64,000 nt of DNA from JACPHD01 sp964526325 (GCA_964526325.1 CAZGKM010000001.1:39454-103453); one strand, 5' to 3'. Shown: positions 31,827-40,824, counted from the stretch's first letter. Made by a program: numbers and translations. Notes: a model not told the origin generated them from the letters alone.

Positions 31827-34208
31827 TTATTTCCCTGCCAACTTCTCAAAATTACTATTGGTTATGCCTAAGCCTAATTGGCGCATGATATTAAAAGCAT
31901 CGGCCGGACGCGCCAGAAAATATCTTTTACCGTCAGCCGGATTAACATACCAAGCCTCGCCGCGGCTTTCCACTTGCAAAAATATTTTGCCTTTTTGAAC
32001 AACGGAAAAATTATTGTCATAATTTATTTTTATATTTTTTGCCCATGGAGCGTAACCGGCTATTAATTCGTCTTTATCGTTAATCCCGTCGCCGTCCGAA
32101 TCGGCCTTATTTTTATCCGTGCCGATAGCTTCTTCAAAAGTATCCGGCAAGCCGTCATTATCCGTATCGGCGCCGCTTAAAGCGCCTAAACCGATCGGAA
32201 TTTTAGCTAAATTGGAATTAGTGATACCAGCGCCCTGATTTCTTATTACCTGAAAAGCGTCAGCCGGACGTCCCAAATAATATAATTTCTTTTCTTTATA
32301 GCTAATATAATAGGCTTCGCCTTTACTTTGCACTTTTAGCATTATTTTGCCTTTTAGCTGATTATAGAGACCGCTATCGACAACCGACAAAACCGCGACC
32401 GAAGAAACCGCCGCGGTCTGTCCGGTATTTAAGGAACTCTCTGAACCAGACGCTTCCGTACCGGCCGGCGTTTCAAGCGCGTCCTTTATCTCAAAAACCG
32501 CCAAGGAGGTTTTAATATTGGTTTTTTGCGTGCTGATTGAGCTTAAAAAATAATCATACAAGCCAACGGCCAAATTATTTAATTCAATTTTATGGCCGAT
32601 CACGGCCGTCTCGCTACCGGCATTACTGAAACTATTAGCTCCTTGTTTTTTATAATAAACTTTAGACGTGGAAGTTATATTGGTAGTCCAATTGAAAACC
32701 GCAGTTTTATCGCTAACGCTAACCGCCGGACCGGAAACAATCCGAACGGCGTCATTCGCCGGCATAGAAAAATTATTCAGCATATCAACTTTTTCCGCCG
32801 TACCGTTTCTGGCTGTAATCATGTATATATAATTGGCGCCCGGAGTTAATTTATCTAAAGTTATTTTGTGATCGGTTACATTATCGGTAACATTAATGGT
32901 ATTAACATTAACGCTGTCATGCGCTGAATTATAATTTAAAATTCCGGTGGTTTTTAAATTGGTTTGCCAATTAATAATGGCTGTGGTTGAGCTGACTAAG
33001 CTGACGCTTTTTGCAATAATGGAAAAATCTTCCGCCTCAGCCAAGCTATTATATACTTGCGCTTTGGTGGTAGTGGCATTATTATCATAATTTGATTCAA
33101 GAATCTGCTTATTATTATTCAAAGAAAAACTTAAATCAAAACTACCCGGTTTATTAAAATAGCCATAAAATTTATAATGGAAGATGCCGTTAGGGTTAAG
33201 CGGGGCGAAGAGCGTCGGATAATCGTCAGCCGTCAAATAATTTGCTAAATCATAATTAAAATACGGCAAATTAATAATAAGCTCCGTTTTACTAAAACCT
33301 AAATGTGATATTAATGAAGTTTTACCGATATTTTTTATACCGATAGTCAAAGTAAAAGGCGTGCCGACTACAAGCTTGTCCTGATCAAATACCGCCGAAT
33401 CTATGATTAAATCGGTTTCACTCGGCAAATAAGCGCTGATTTTTTTAGTTAAAACATTATTGGCTAAATCGCTTTGCTTTAAAACGTCGTCCGGATCGAT
33501 GGTAAAGCTAAGCAGCTTTTCGCCGTTGGTTAAAAATTTGCCTTCATAGCCATAATAAAGATAATTGCCGGAGCTAATTACGTTAGACAGCGACGGTCTG
33601 GTGTTTGAAGCATTGATAATAGAAAAATCGGGAAAGCTTTTTATAATATTTAAACCGGTTTCCGAATATAAATTATAAGAGCTGTTATTTTTAACTTTTA
33701 CATAAATATTGCAATCCTGATTGATGATTGGATTGGCCGGTAAAACCGTTATGCTTTCAACCGCCAAGTCGTAGCCGGTTACGGTTATGGTGGAACTGAC
33801 CGAATTATTATTGGTTGCGCTTTCGGTTAAAAATCCCGCCGGGTCAACGCTAAAATTTAAAGTATTTTGCCCGATTTTTTTAAATGAGCCGCGCAAAGTA
33901 AAAGTTATATAGTCATTGGTTTTAATTAATGTATTTATCGCCGGAGAAATCGCGGCCGTACCCTCAGCGGTAAAGTTACTGAAATTAATACTGTATTTTA
34001 AAGGGAAACTTAAAATAAACTCACTGCCGAGATTTTTAACTTTCGCCGTTATAGTCGCAGAAGTATTTAATTCCGGAGAAGCCGGACTAACGCTGATACT
34101 GTCGGCTTTTAAATCATAACCGACTTCAGCTTTGGCCGGATAACTAAAAATAAAAATTACCGCCAATAAAATTACCGAGAAAATTAAGCAAAAATTTATT
34201 TTTTTCAT
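31827..34208 (-). CDS. Large secreted protein: CARDB-type domains, Fn3-like domains, calcium repeats
   Basis: 793 aa. Signal peptide ends near residue 27 (YPAKAEVG). Three CARDB-like adhesion domains follow (DLKADSISVSPASPELNTSA, DLAVESITVLPANPIINQ, DLIIDSAVFDQDKLVVG), then two Fn3-type segments (TAIINWQTNLKTTGILNY, KTAVFNWTTNITSTSKVYY). The end repeats the layout of the downstream neighbour: module (GEAYYISYKEKKLYYLGRPA), Asp-rich calcium repeats (DTDNDGLPDTFEEAI, DSDGDGINDKDE) and module (GEAWYVNPADGKRYFLARPA). A cell-surface adhesin or matrix protein is likely. Confidence 0.82.
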   Translation of the reverse strand: MKKINFCLIFSVILLAVIFIFSYPAKAEVGYDLKADSISVSPASPELNTSATITAKVKNLGSEFILSFPLKYSINFSNFTAEGTAAISPAINTLIKTNDYITFTLRGSFKKIGQNTLNFSVDPAGFLTESATNNNSVSSTITVTGYDLAVESITVLPANPIINQDCNIYVKVKNNSSYNLYSETGLNIIKSFPDFSIINASNTRPSLSNVISSGNYLYYGYEGKFLTNGEKLLSFTIDPDDVLKQSDLANNVLTKKISAYLPSETDLIIDSAVFDQDKLVVGTPFTLTIGIKNIGKTSLISHLGFSKTELIINLPYFNYDLANYLTADDYPTLFAPLNPNGIFHYKFYGYFNKPGSFDLSFSLNNNKQILESNYDNNATTTKAQVYNSLAEAEDFSIIAKSVSLVSSTTAIINWQTNLKTTGILNYNSAHDSVNVNTINVTDNVTDHKITLDKLTPGANYIYMITARNGTAEKVDMLNNFSMPANDAVRIVSGPAVSVSDKTAVFNWTTNITSTSKVYYKKQGANSFSNAGSETAVIGHKIELNNLAVGLYDYFLSSISTQKTNIKTSLAVFEIKDALETPAGTEASGSESSLNTGQTAAVSSVAVLSVVDSGLYNQLKGKIMLKVQSKGEAYYISYKEKKLYYLGRPADAFQVIRNQGAGITNSNLAKIPIGLGALSGADTDNDGLPDTFEEAIGTDKNKADSDGDGINDKDELIAGYAPWAKNIKINYDNNFSVVQKGKIFLQVESRGEAWYVNPADGKRYFLARPADAFNIMRQLGLGITNSNFEKLAGK

Positions 34209-34225
34209 AATTTTAAATTTATTAT

Positions 34226-35779
34226 CTATATTTTACCATTTATCTCCTGCTTTAACAATTTTGACTTCCTTAATTTAATAACTGCGAAAATAACAATAAC
34301 ATAATAAATAATCATCCAGCCGCGCCATAAATAATTTATTTCCATATAACCATAAGGAATTTTTGCCATATATTTAACCGCGGTTAAAATATATTTAGTT
34401 AAAATTAAGCTCGGAAGAAAAAATATAAAAGACAAGCTTGGTAAAATCGCGCTTAAAGGCAAAGCGATTAAAATTAAAATAGTTAAAATCGGCAAAGCCC
34501 ATAAGACGGCCAGATTGGCCAGAGGTGAAATTAAAGAAATTTGCGAAAAATTATAAGCTAAAATCGGCAACGTAAAAACTTGAGCGGCTAAAGTTATTAA
34601 AAGCGCGTCGCTTACGCCTTTTAGCTTCGGCAATTTAATTTTTTGCCGTATCGCTTCTAAAAGCGGGTAAACGTAAACCAGGCCGGCAATAGCCAGAAAG
34701 GATAACTGAAAACCAACGTCATCGCGCAAAATTTTCGGATTAAATAAAAGCATTATAACCGCGGTTAGAACCAGTGAATTGGTAATTTTATTAAACCGGC
34801 CGAGTTTTAACGCCCAGAGAACTAAAAATCCCATTAACCCGGCGCGCATGGCCGAAGCCGGCAAACCGACTAAAACTATATAAGCGGCTAAAAAAATTAC
34901 GGCTATATAAAAAGCGCGCCGGCGATTTATGCCTAACGCCAAAAGCACGGCCATAATAACAACCGCTAAAATACTGACGTTAAAACCGGATACGGCCATA
35001 ATATGGGTTAAGCCTACTTTTTGAAAATCATCGCGAATTCTTTGCTCTAAGCCGCGTTGCCCGCCAAAAACAATCGGCCTGGCCAAGCTTGATTCCGGCT
35101 CGCTTAAGCCCGTATCGATTAAGCCGGTTAATTTAGTTTTTAAAGAAAAAATTTTGGAATAAATATAGTTCCCGCCACCGCCCGAGATAAATTTTACGCC
35201 GGGATAATAGCAAACAGAATATATATCAAAGCGACTTAAATAACGATCGTAAGCAAAACCTTTAAATTCTTCCGGTTGTTCAAGCTCGCACTCAATCTCC
35301 AGCCGATCACCGTATTTATATTCCGGATAAAGGCCGGCAGTTGCCAATATTTTTCCGGAAATTAAGCGGCCTGGCAATTCATTAATCGACTCAACCTTAA
35401 TTTCCAATTTTTGGCTTGCGTCTCTAATATCCGGCTCGCTTGCTATAAACCCCCGCGCAGTTATTGTTTTGCCGTTATAATGCCAAATTTTATCAGGCGT
35501 ATTTTCCGGCAAACTCAAACCGTAGCGCCAAACGGAAAAAAATAATACGGCAATCAGTAAAAAAAATAAACAGGCGTATTTAATCCCCGTCTCTTCGCTG
35601 AACCGCCAAAACAAAATAGTTAAAATTAAAAAAAATATGGCAGCCGCAAACCACCAAATTTTATGAGATAAATATTCAACCGGCAAAAACGAAGCTAGCG
35701 CCACGCCAAAAATAAAAACCAAACAAGCGGTTAAAAAAATTTTAGATTTGGGTAAAAATAGGCCTTCTTGAAAATTCAT
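34226..35779 (-). CDS. comEC: ComEC/Rec2 family DNA uptake channel protein (without MBL domain)
   Basis: About 517 aa. N-terminal helices, then an extracellular OB-like region (ITARGFIASEPDIRD, GDRLEIECELEQPEEFKGFAYD) and a competence domain with many helices that contains THIMAVSGFNVSILA and LVGLPASAMRAGLMG, both ComEC hallmarks. It ends after the last helices with no metallo-beta-lactamase domain, which is encoded separately at 29017-29874. Start at the ATG 35779; the longer frame begins with TTG. Takes up single-stranded DNA in naturally competent cells; CPR are often predicted to be competent. Confidence 0.9.
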   Translation of the reverse strand: MNFQEGLFLPKSKIFLTACLVFIFGVALASFLPVEYLSHKIWWFAAAIFFLILTILFWRFSEETGIKYACLFFLLIAVLFFSVWRYGLSLPENTPDKIWHYNGKTITARGFIASEPDIRDASQKLEIKVESINELPGRLISGKILATAGLYPEYKYGDRLEIECELEQPEEFKGFAYDRYLSRFDIYSVCYYPGVKFISGGGGNYIYSKIFSLKTKLTGLIDTGLSEPESSLARPIVFGGQRGLEQRIRDDFQKVGLTHIMAVSGFNVSILAVVIMAVLLALGINRRRAFYIAVIFLAAYIVLVGLPASAMRAGLMGFLVLWALKLGRFNKITNSLVLTAVIMLLFNPKILRDDVGFQLSFLAIAGLVYVYPLLEAIRQKIKLPKLKGVSDALLITLAAQVFTLPILAYNFSQISLISPLANLAVLWALPILTILILIALPLSAILPSLSFIFFLPSLILTKYILTAVKYMAKIPYGYMEINYLWRGWMIIYYVIVIFAVIKLRKSKLLKQEINGKI

Positions 35780-35816
35780 AATTAACGGCAAATATCGGAT
35801 TGTCGCTTAAATATCT

Positions 35817-36341
35817 TTACTTTATATCCGTTATCGCCTCGTCTACGCCAACTCTGGCTTTAGCTTCAGGCGTTTCGGCCGGATAACCGACTGTCAAAAT
35901 TAAAATAGGACATAAATTAGCCGGTAAATTTAAAACTTTTCTTACCGCCCCTTCCTGAAAACTGCCTACCCAGCATGAACCCAGACCATGTTCATGAGCG
36001 ACTAAAGAAGCGTTCTGCAGGCTGGAAGAGACATCGGTAATTAAATAAACGTTTTTGCCACGTTCGCCGAATCTCGCTATTTTTGTTTCGTCGGTGCAGG
36101 CCACGATGATTAGCGGCGCCTGCAACATGAACCTTTTGTTATTGACCGCGGAATTTTCCGCCAATTTATTTTTTATCTCCTGATTAAAAACAAAATAAAA
36201 TTTCCTGGCTTGTGAATTTCCGGCTGACGGCGCCCAGATTAAAGCCTGCTTAAGCTCTTCTATGACCTCGGCCGGAATGGCCTTATCCTTATATTGGCGC
36301 ACGCTTCGGCGTTCTTTAATAATTTTTATAATGTTTGCCAT
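35817..36341 (-). CDS. Nitroreductase family protein
   Basis: 174 aa. Starts with the FMN-binding pattern KERRSVRQYKDKAIP and continues ALIWAPSAGNSQARKFYFV; later SSSLQNASLVAHEHGLGSCWVG and VGYPAETPEAK, all typical of short FMN-dependent nitroreductases. The substrate cannot be inferred. Confidence 0.9.
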   Translation of the reverse strand: MANIIKIIKERRSVRQYKDKAIPAEVIEELKQALIWAPSAGNSQARKFYFVFNQEIKNKLAENSAVNNKRFMLQAPLIIVACTDETKIARFGERGKNVYLITDVSSSLQNASLVAHEHGLGSCWVGSFQEGAVRKVLNLPANLCPILILTVGYPAETPEAKARVGVDEAITDIK

Positions 36342-36396
36342 AAAATTTTAATTTAATTTTAAATTTTATATAAAAATTAAAAAACGACTTAATTAT

Positions 36397-37501
36397 TTAT
36401 TTTGTTTTAATCTTTTTCTTTCTTAAGTACACTTCCATAAATTCATCTAAGCCGCCGTCTAAAACTTTTTGTATATCCGAAGTTTCATGCTCGGTGCGAT
36501 GGTCTTTAACCATTTGATAAGGCTGCATAACGTAAGAGCGGATCTGCTTGCCCCATTCGGCTTTTTGCGCCTCGCCGCGCATTTTTTTCTCTTCATCGCC
36601 TTTTTTTTCCTCTTCAAGCTTAAATAATTTGGCTTTTAAAATACGCAAAGCGGTCTCTTTGTTCTGATGCTGGGATCTCTGGGTTTGGCAGGCCACGGTT
36701 AAGCCGGTCGGAAGATGTACGACGCGCACGGCCGAATCGGTTTTGTTAACGCTTTGCCCGCCGGGGCCGGATGAGCGAAAAACGTCAATGCGCAAATCGC
36801 TATCACGCAAAATTATATCTTCGGTTTCCGGCAATTCCGGAATAACTTCCGCTAAGGCGAACGAAGTATGGCGCATTTTTTCCGCGTCAAACGGGGAAAT
36901 GCGCACTAAGCGGTGCACACCGGATTCGCTTTTTAAATAGCCATACGCCCAGCTGCCGATAATACGGTAGCTGGCGCTTTTTATGCCGGCTTCGTTGCCG
37001 ACCGTCCGGTCGACCAATTCGGTCTTCCAATTTTTTTTCTCGGCAAAACGCAAAAACATGCGTTCTAAAATTTGCGCCCAATCTTGCGCGTCAACTCCGC
37101 CCGTACCCGCATGGATAGAAATTATGGCGTTAGAACGGTCATATTTTCCGGAAAATAAAACAAAAAACTCAAGTTCCTCATATTGAAGCTTGAGTTCGTT
37201 ATATTTTTCATCAGCCTCGCCGGCAATTGATAAATCTTTTACTCTTGCGGCTTCGGCTACAAATTGCTCTAAATCAGTAATTTCTTTTTTTAAATTTTCC
37301 CATTTTATTATTTCAGACTCATACTCTTCGGCTTGCCTGCTTAAAATCACGGCTCTTTCCTGGTCGTGCCAAAAATCAGGCCTGGACATTTCAACTTTCA
37401 ATTCATGAACTTTTTCAATTTGGCGGTCCAGGTCAAAGCAACCTCCAAGTATCCAGGAGGCGTTCTCTTAGTTCTTCCAAATTTTTCAATAAATTTTCCA
37501 T
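36397..37501 (-). CDS. prfB: Peptide chain release factor 2, with programmed +1 frameshift
   Basis: Recognises UGA/UAA stop codons. The main frame holds the RF2 tripeptide SPF (RISPFDAEK) and the catalytic GGQ (SSGPGGQSVNKTDS). The first 22 codons lie in another frame, from the ATG at 37501 to CTT TGA at 37433-37438. The site reads GGAGG, three bases, CTT TGA C, as in classical prfB: slipping +1 on CTT gives ...LDLDRQIEKVHELKVEMSRPDFW and continues to the end. Total about 367 aa, normal. The use of TGA here confirms the standard code. Confidence 0.95.
37433..37449 (-). promoter_or_regulatory. prfB recoding site (internal SD plus CTT-TGA slip)
   Basis: Minus strand: GGAGG, TTG, CTT, TGA, C. 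Spacing of three bases between SD-like sequence and slippery codon is the same as in E. coli (AGGGGG TAT CTT TGA C). An upstream CCTCC (17 bases before) could pair with the GGAGG and modulate it. Confidence 0.9.
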
Positions 37502-37584
37502 ATAATAAATATAAGCCAACTAATTTGTTTACATATATACTATAATTTCATTCTAGCCTGTTACGCCATTAAAATCAAGAAATT

Positions 37585-38859
37585 TTATTTCATTTCCTCT
37601 AATTTAACTTTTACGTCTTTTTCTTTGCTTTGATGCATAACACGCAAAGTTATTTCATCGCCAGGCTTTAATTTTGCAATAATATTAGCCAAAGGATTTT
37701 CCTCGGTTATTTTTTGGCCAGCCTGTCCCGAGCCACCCGAAGGATTAATTTTCAAAATAATGTCGTTTTCAACCAATCCGGCTTTATCCGCCGGACTACC
37801 AGGTATAACGGCCAGATCAGACGCGTTTTGGCCTCGAGAAATAATTGCTCCATAATCAACCTCTAATTTATTGGCTTCAACAATCGCCTTGTTAACGATT
37901 ACATATCTGACCCCGAGCCAAGGCCTAACAATCCTGCCAAACTTTTTTATGCTATCAATAGTATTTTTAATTTCGTTGACAGGTATGGCAAAACCGATAT
38001 TTTGCGCGCCTTGAGCCATGGCTGTGTTAATGCCGATGACTTGGCCGGCAATATTTAAAAGAGGCCCGCCGGAATTACCCGGATTAATTGAAGCGTCCGT
38101 CTGGATAACATTTATTAATTGTTCGCTTCCAATACCAGCTCCGCCGGCCGTTACCGAACGGGCCAATCCGGAAATAACGCCGGTAGATACCGTATTCCTG
38201 AATTCACCCAGAGCGTTGCCGATCGCGATTACGGTCTGCCCGACTTTTAAATTTGCGCTATCGCCCAGTTCCACTGTCGGCAAATTATTAGCGTCTACCT
38301 TTAAAACCGCGATGTCGTTTACCGGGTCTTGAGCTAAAACTTTGGCTGCGTATTTTTTTTCATCATTCATTAAAACCGTATATTCTGCGTCCGGATCAAT
38401 GATTACGTGTTTATTGGTTACGATAAAACCATCTTTAGCAATAATAAAGCCTGTGCCGCCGCCGATTTCCTGCTTAATAGTACCGCCCTCGGGCTGATTG
38501 TTCCGCGGCATTTCTGAACCAAAAAAATCAGGAAAGTCTGAACCAAAAAATTGGCGAAAAAATTCCGACCCAAAAGGATTGTAATATCTCTGAATGTTAG
38601 GCAAATTTTTTGTGATAATAATACTTACGACAGCCGGCGATACTTTTTCCACCGCAGTAATAACGGCCGACTCTTCGCTTACTTTAATTATTTTTTCATT
38701 ACCCGACGATGGCTTAATGAAATTAAATAAATTTCCTAAATTTAGCTGGTTATTAGCTAAATTACCCGCCCAAAAACCCATAACCGATCCAAAAGTTGAA
38801 CTAACGATAATAGAAGTGACTAAAATCGTTATAAATGTTTTTTTAAGATTGTTGTCCAT
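37585..38859 (-). CDS. HtrA/Deg-family trypsin-like serine protease with PDZ domain
   Basis: 424 aa. N-terminal membrane anchor (about 8-35), then a linker rich in Phe/Asn/Pro (FGSEFFRQFFGSDFPDFFGS), then the protease domain with catalytic His (TNKHVI), Asp (NDIAVLKVD) and Ser (GNSGGPLLN). One C-terminal PDZ domain (LGVRYVIVNKAIVE, PGSPADKAGLVENDIILKI). Envelope protein quality control. A good promoter (38953-38980) lies ahead of it. Confidence 0.93.
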   Translation of the reverse strand: MDNNLKKTFITILVTSIIVSSTFGSVMGFWAGNLANNQLNLGNLFNFIKPSSGNEKIIKVSEESAVITAVEKVSPAVVSIIITKNLPNIQRYYNPFGSEFFRQFFGSDFPDFFGSEMPRNNQPEGGTIKQEIGGGTGFIIAKDGFIVTNKHVIIDPDAEYTVLMNDEKKYAAKVLAQDPVNDIAVLKVDANNLPTVELGDSANLKVGQTVIAIGNALGEFRNTVSTGVISGLARSVTAGGAGIGSEQLINVIQTDASINPGNSGGPLLNIAGQVIGINTAMAQGAQNIGFAIPVNEIKNTIDSIKKFGRIVRPWLGVRYVIVNKAIVEANKLEVDYGAIISRGQNASDLAVIPGSPADKAGLVENDIILKINPSGGSGQAGQKITEENPLANIIAKLKPGDEITLRVMHQSKEKDVKVKLEEMK

Positions 38860-38952
38860 AGATTTAAAAAATTAATTTAAAATTAGCCAACTTATTTTTA
38901 TTGGCCCTGATTATTATACGATTAAGCAACTAATTTTGTTGCATCTTTTTTT

Positions 38953-38980
38953 ATTATAATAATTTTAAAAAATTTTTCAA
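38953..38980 (-). promoter_or_regulatory. Sigma-70-like promoter of the HtrA gene
   Basis: Minus strand TTGAAA, 16-base spacer, TATAAT; the -10 lies about 95 bases before the HtrA ATG. Confidence 0.55.
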
Positions 38981-38985
38981 CTAAA

Positions 38986-39007
38986 AAAAGACATCTAATG
39001 TCGTTTT
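38986..39007 (-). terminator. Terminator at the end of ogt
   Basis: GACAT-cta-ATGTC flanked by AAAAA and GTTTTT; on the minus strand it ends in a T-run, right at the ogt stop codon. Confidence 0.6.
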
Positions 39008-39318
39008 TATGTAAAACTATAAAAAATATTTTCAAAATTTTCCACTTGCCTGTTTTTTATTTTTATACCCTCTCTTTTTAACAACTCTATTTTTTTACTA
39101 ACTCCACCGCTATACCCGCCTAAGCTGCCGTCGCTTTTTACTACCCGGTGGCAAGGCACTCTGGGCGCGTCAGGATTTCGTCCGCAGGCATTGCCGACGG
39201 CGCGCACGGCTTTAGGCCGACCTAAAAATCTGGCTAACTCTTTATAAGTCGTTATCCGGCCTCGAGGAATTTTTTTTAGAGCTCGCCAAACTTTTATTTT
39301 AAACTCTGCGCGGCGCAT
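39007..39318 (-). CDS. ogt: O6-alkylguanine-DNA alkyltransferase, C-terminal domain only
   Basis: 103 aa. KIPRGRITTYKELARFLGRP and AVRAVGNACGRNPDAP lead to the active-site PCHRVV, with the acceptor Cys retained, then SLGGYSGG. It lacks the variable N-terminal domain of Ada/Ogt (usual length ~165-180). Because the Cys is present it should be a suicide methyl acceptor rather than a non-catalytic ATL protein. Upstream starts an inverted-repeat element (39326-39422). Confidence 0.9.
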   Translation of the reverse strand: MRRAEFKIKVWRALKKIPRGRITTYKELARFLGRPKAVRAVGNACGRNPDAPRVPCHRVVKSDGSLGGYSGGVSKKIELLKREGIKIKNRQVENFENIFYSFT

Positions 39319-39325
39319 ACTGCTT

Positions 39326-39422
39326 ACCCCATTAAATAATATTTAATATTTTATCCCTTTATACAGCTAATACCCAAGTATAATTAAAAGATACCGGCAA
39401 ACGATAAAAATTTAACGGGGTG
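39326..39422. repeat. Terminal-inverted-repeat element between ogt and the 121-aa gene
   Basis: Left end ACCCCATTAAAT, right end ATTTAACGGGGTGA, about 97 bases in all. The interior is AT-rich and unlike the other copies. The right end supplies the last codons and the stop (S-P-R-stop) of the neighbouring 121-aa gene. Confidence 0.65.
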
Positions 39423-39777
39423 AATTTAATAATTGCTTTACCTGCGGCGGCAAATTATTTACGTCAATATTGTTTAAATCCAACCCGCTAGTCCCGCCTT
39501 TTATTAAACTTTCAATCGGGTTGGCGGTTCCGGCCTGCAAGCCCAGCAAATCTTTATATTGATCAAACATTCCCCCAAGCAAAGGCGGCAGATAAATTAT
39601 GCCTATAATAATCGGCGCTATAATTATAAATAAATAAAAAAGGCTGACCATGCTCTGAAAAGACATATATCTTTTTATTTTTTTACTAATTGCATAAATC
39701 TCTTCCGTAAGTTTAAGATTCTGCTCTAATAATTTTTTTATTTCTTCGGTTTCGCTTGTTTTATTTTCTTCATTCAT
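39412..39777 (-). CDS. Hypothetical membrane protein, 121 aa
   Basis: N-terminal amphipathic/coiled-coil part (EEIKKLLEQNLKLTEEIYAI), then one or two membrane segments (about 42-72: MVSLFYLFIIIAPIIIGIIYL) and a loop-rich C-terminus (GLDLNNIDVNNLPPQVKQLL). I do not recognise a function. The final S-P-R and stop codon are encoded by the end of a repeat element, so the original C-terminus may have been different. Confidence 0.6.
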   Translation of the reverse strand: MNEENKTSETEEIKKLLEQNLKLTEEIYAISKKIKRYMSFQSMVSLFYLFIIIAPIIIGIIYLPPLLGGMFDQYKDLLGLQAGTANPIESLIKGGTSGLDLNNIDVNNLPPQVKQLLNSPR

Positions 39778-39782
39778 AAAAT

Positions 39783-39936
39783 TATATTGTTATTGCGAGG
39801 TGCGCCGCCCTGCGAATGCGCAATCGGGCGGCGAAACCATCCCGCGAACATAAAGTTAATTTCCGGCTATTTCCAAAAGTTTAATTTTTTAGTCTATAAA
39901 ATTACTTCGATTCCTCCGGTCGCTCGCAATAAAACA
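39783..39936. repeat. Intergenic inverted-repeat unit with TTATTGCGAG ends
   Basis: Ends TTATTGCGAG (left) and CTCGCAATAA (right) are inverted copies about 150 bases apart. Inside there is a GC-rich hairpin (GCGCCGCCC with GGGCGGCG). No gene. The ends are typical of dispersed non-coding repeats that start with ATTGCGAGC. Confidence 0.55.
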
Positions 39937-39939
39937 ACT

Positions 39940-40737
39940 CTATCTAATCTCGCACTTCTTCACATACTTTTTACCCATGTCGGCCATTTCCTGCATTTGC
40001 CTTGAATTATACGGCACTTTGCCTTTAAAATCCTGGTTAACCAGATCGGCACCGCTTTTAAAACCCTGCAAATACCACGCATCGGCGCCTTTTATAATTT
40101 TCCCCATTTCTAGAATATCATCTTTATTTAAAAGGCCCGGTACGACCGTAGTCCTAAACTCATAGGGCAAACCGCTTCGTATTATTATCTTAACACTTTT
40201 TTTCACCCTGTTAAATAGCTCTGCTCCAAGCGGAGCTCCCGCCTTGCGGGATTTAACAGGGTGGATATTATTGAAATCCGCTTTTACACCGGTCACTTTT
40301 TTATATTTATCCGCCGGCGCTTTTAAATCCATGGCAATATAGTCAACCAGCTTTTCTTTTATTAATTTTTTTAGCATTTCCGGATAACTGCCGTTAGTAT
40401 CCAGCTTTACCAAAAAGCCCAGTTTTTTTATTTTTATTATAAATTCAGGCAGATCTTTTTGCAGACATGGTTCGCCGCCGGTAATCACTATTGAATCAAG
40501 CTTGCCGACTCTTGATTTGAGAAAAACAAAAAGGTCATCCTCTTTAATATTAGGATGAACTTTTTGTTGCCCCGTATTTTGCGGGGCATATTTTGACTTG
40601 CCGACCTTAGTGGGCCAGACAAGCATGGGGTTGTAGCAAAATTGGCAGCGGAAATTACAGTTTTGAGTAAATACAATGGCGCTGACTTTCGCCGGATAAT
40701 CCAATAAACTAAATTTTTGCAGTCCGCCAATTATCAT
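39940..40737 (-). CDS. nrdG: Anaerobic ribonucleotide reductase activating protein (radical SAM), with two palindrome-encoded inserts
   Basis: 265 aa. Starts MIIGGLQKFSLLDYPAKVS; the radical-SAM cluster motif is CNFRCQFC, followed later by VITGGEPCLQKDLPEF and LDTNGSYPEML. It installs the glycyl radical on NrdD. Two stretches do not fit the family: about residues 43-58 (around YAPQNTGQQ) encoded by a GCCCCG...CGGGGC hairpin (40569-40587), and a 20-residue insert HPVKSRKAGAPLGAELFNRV (40204-40263), exactly one 60-bp double-hairpin element in frame. Removing the latter joins NNI to KKSVKIIIRSGLPYEFRTT, as in normal relatives. Confidence 0.88.
   Translation of the reverse strand: MIIGGLQKFSLLDYPAKVSAIVFTQNCNFRCQFCYNPMLVWPTKVGKSKYAPQNTGQQKVHPNIKEDDLFVFLKSRVGKLDSIVITGGEPCLQKDLPEFIIKIKKLGFLVKLDTNGSYPEMLKKLIKEKLVDYIAMDLKAPADKYKKVTGVKADFNNIHPVKSRKAGAPLGAELFNRVKKSVKIIIRSGLPYEFRTTVVPGLLNKDDILEMGKIIKGADAWYLQGFKSGADLVNQDFKGKVPYNSRQMQEMADMGKKYVKKCEIR
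40204..40263. repeat. 60-bp double-hairpin element inside the nrdG-like gene
   Basis: Outer arms CACCCTGTTAAAT and ATTTAACAGGGTG (13 bp, perfect inverted). On the minus strand the interior is CCCGC-aag-GCGGG followed by AGCTC...GAGCT. Exactly 60 bases, no stop in the frame used. Opposite orientation to the copies at 14452, 40825 and 41110. Confidence 0.85.
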
Positions 40738-40824
40738 AATGCTTATGTTGCGAAGTTTATGCGAATGACGCTAATTATATTATTCACGCCATTAGCCTGC
40801 CGGCAGACCGGCATTATTCGCATC

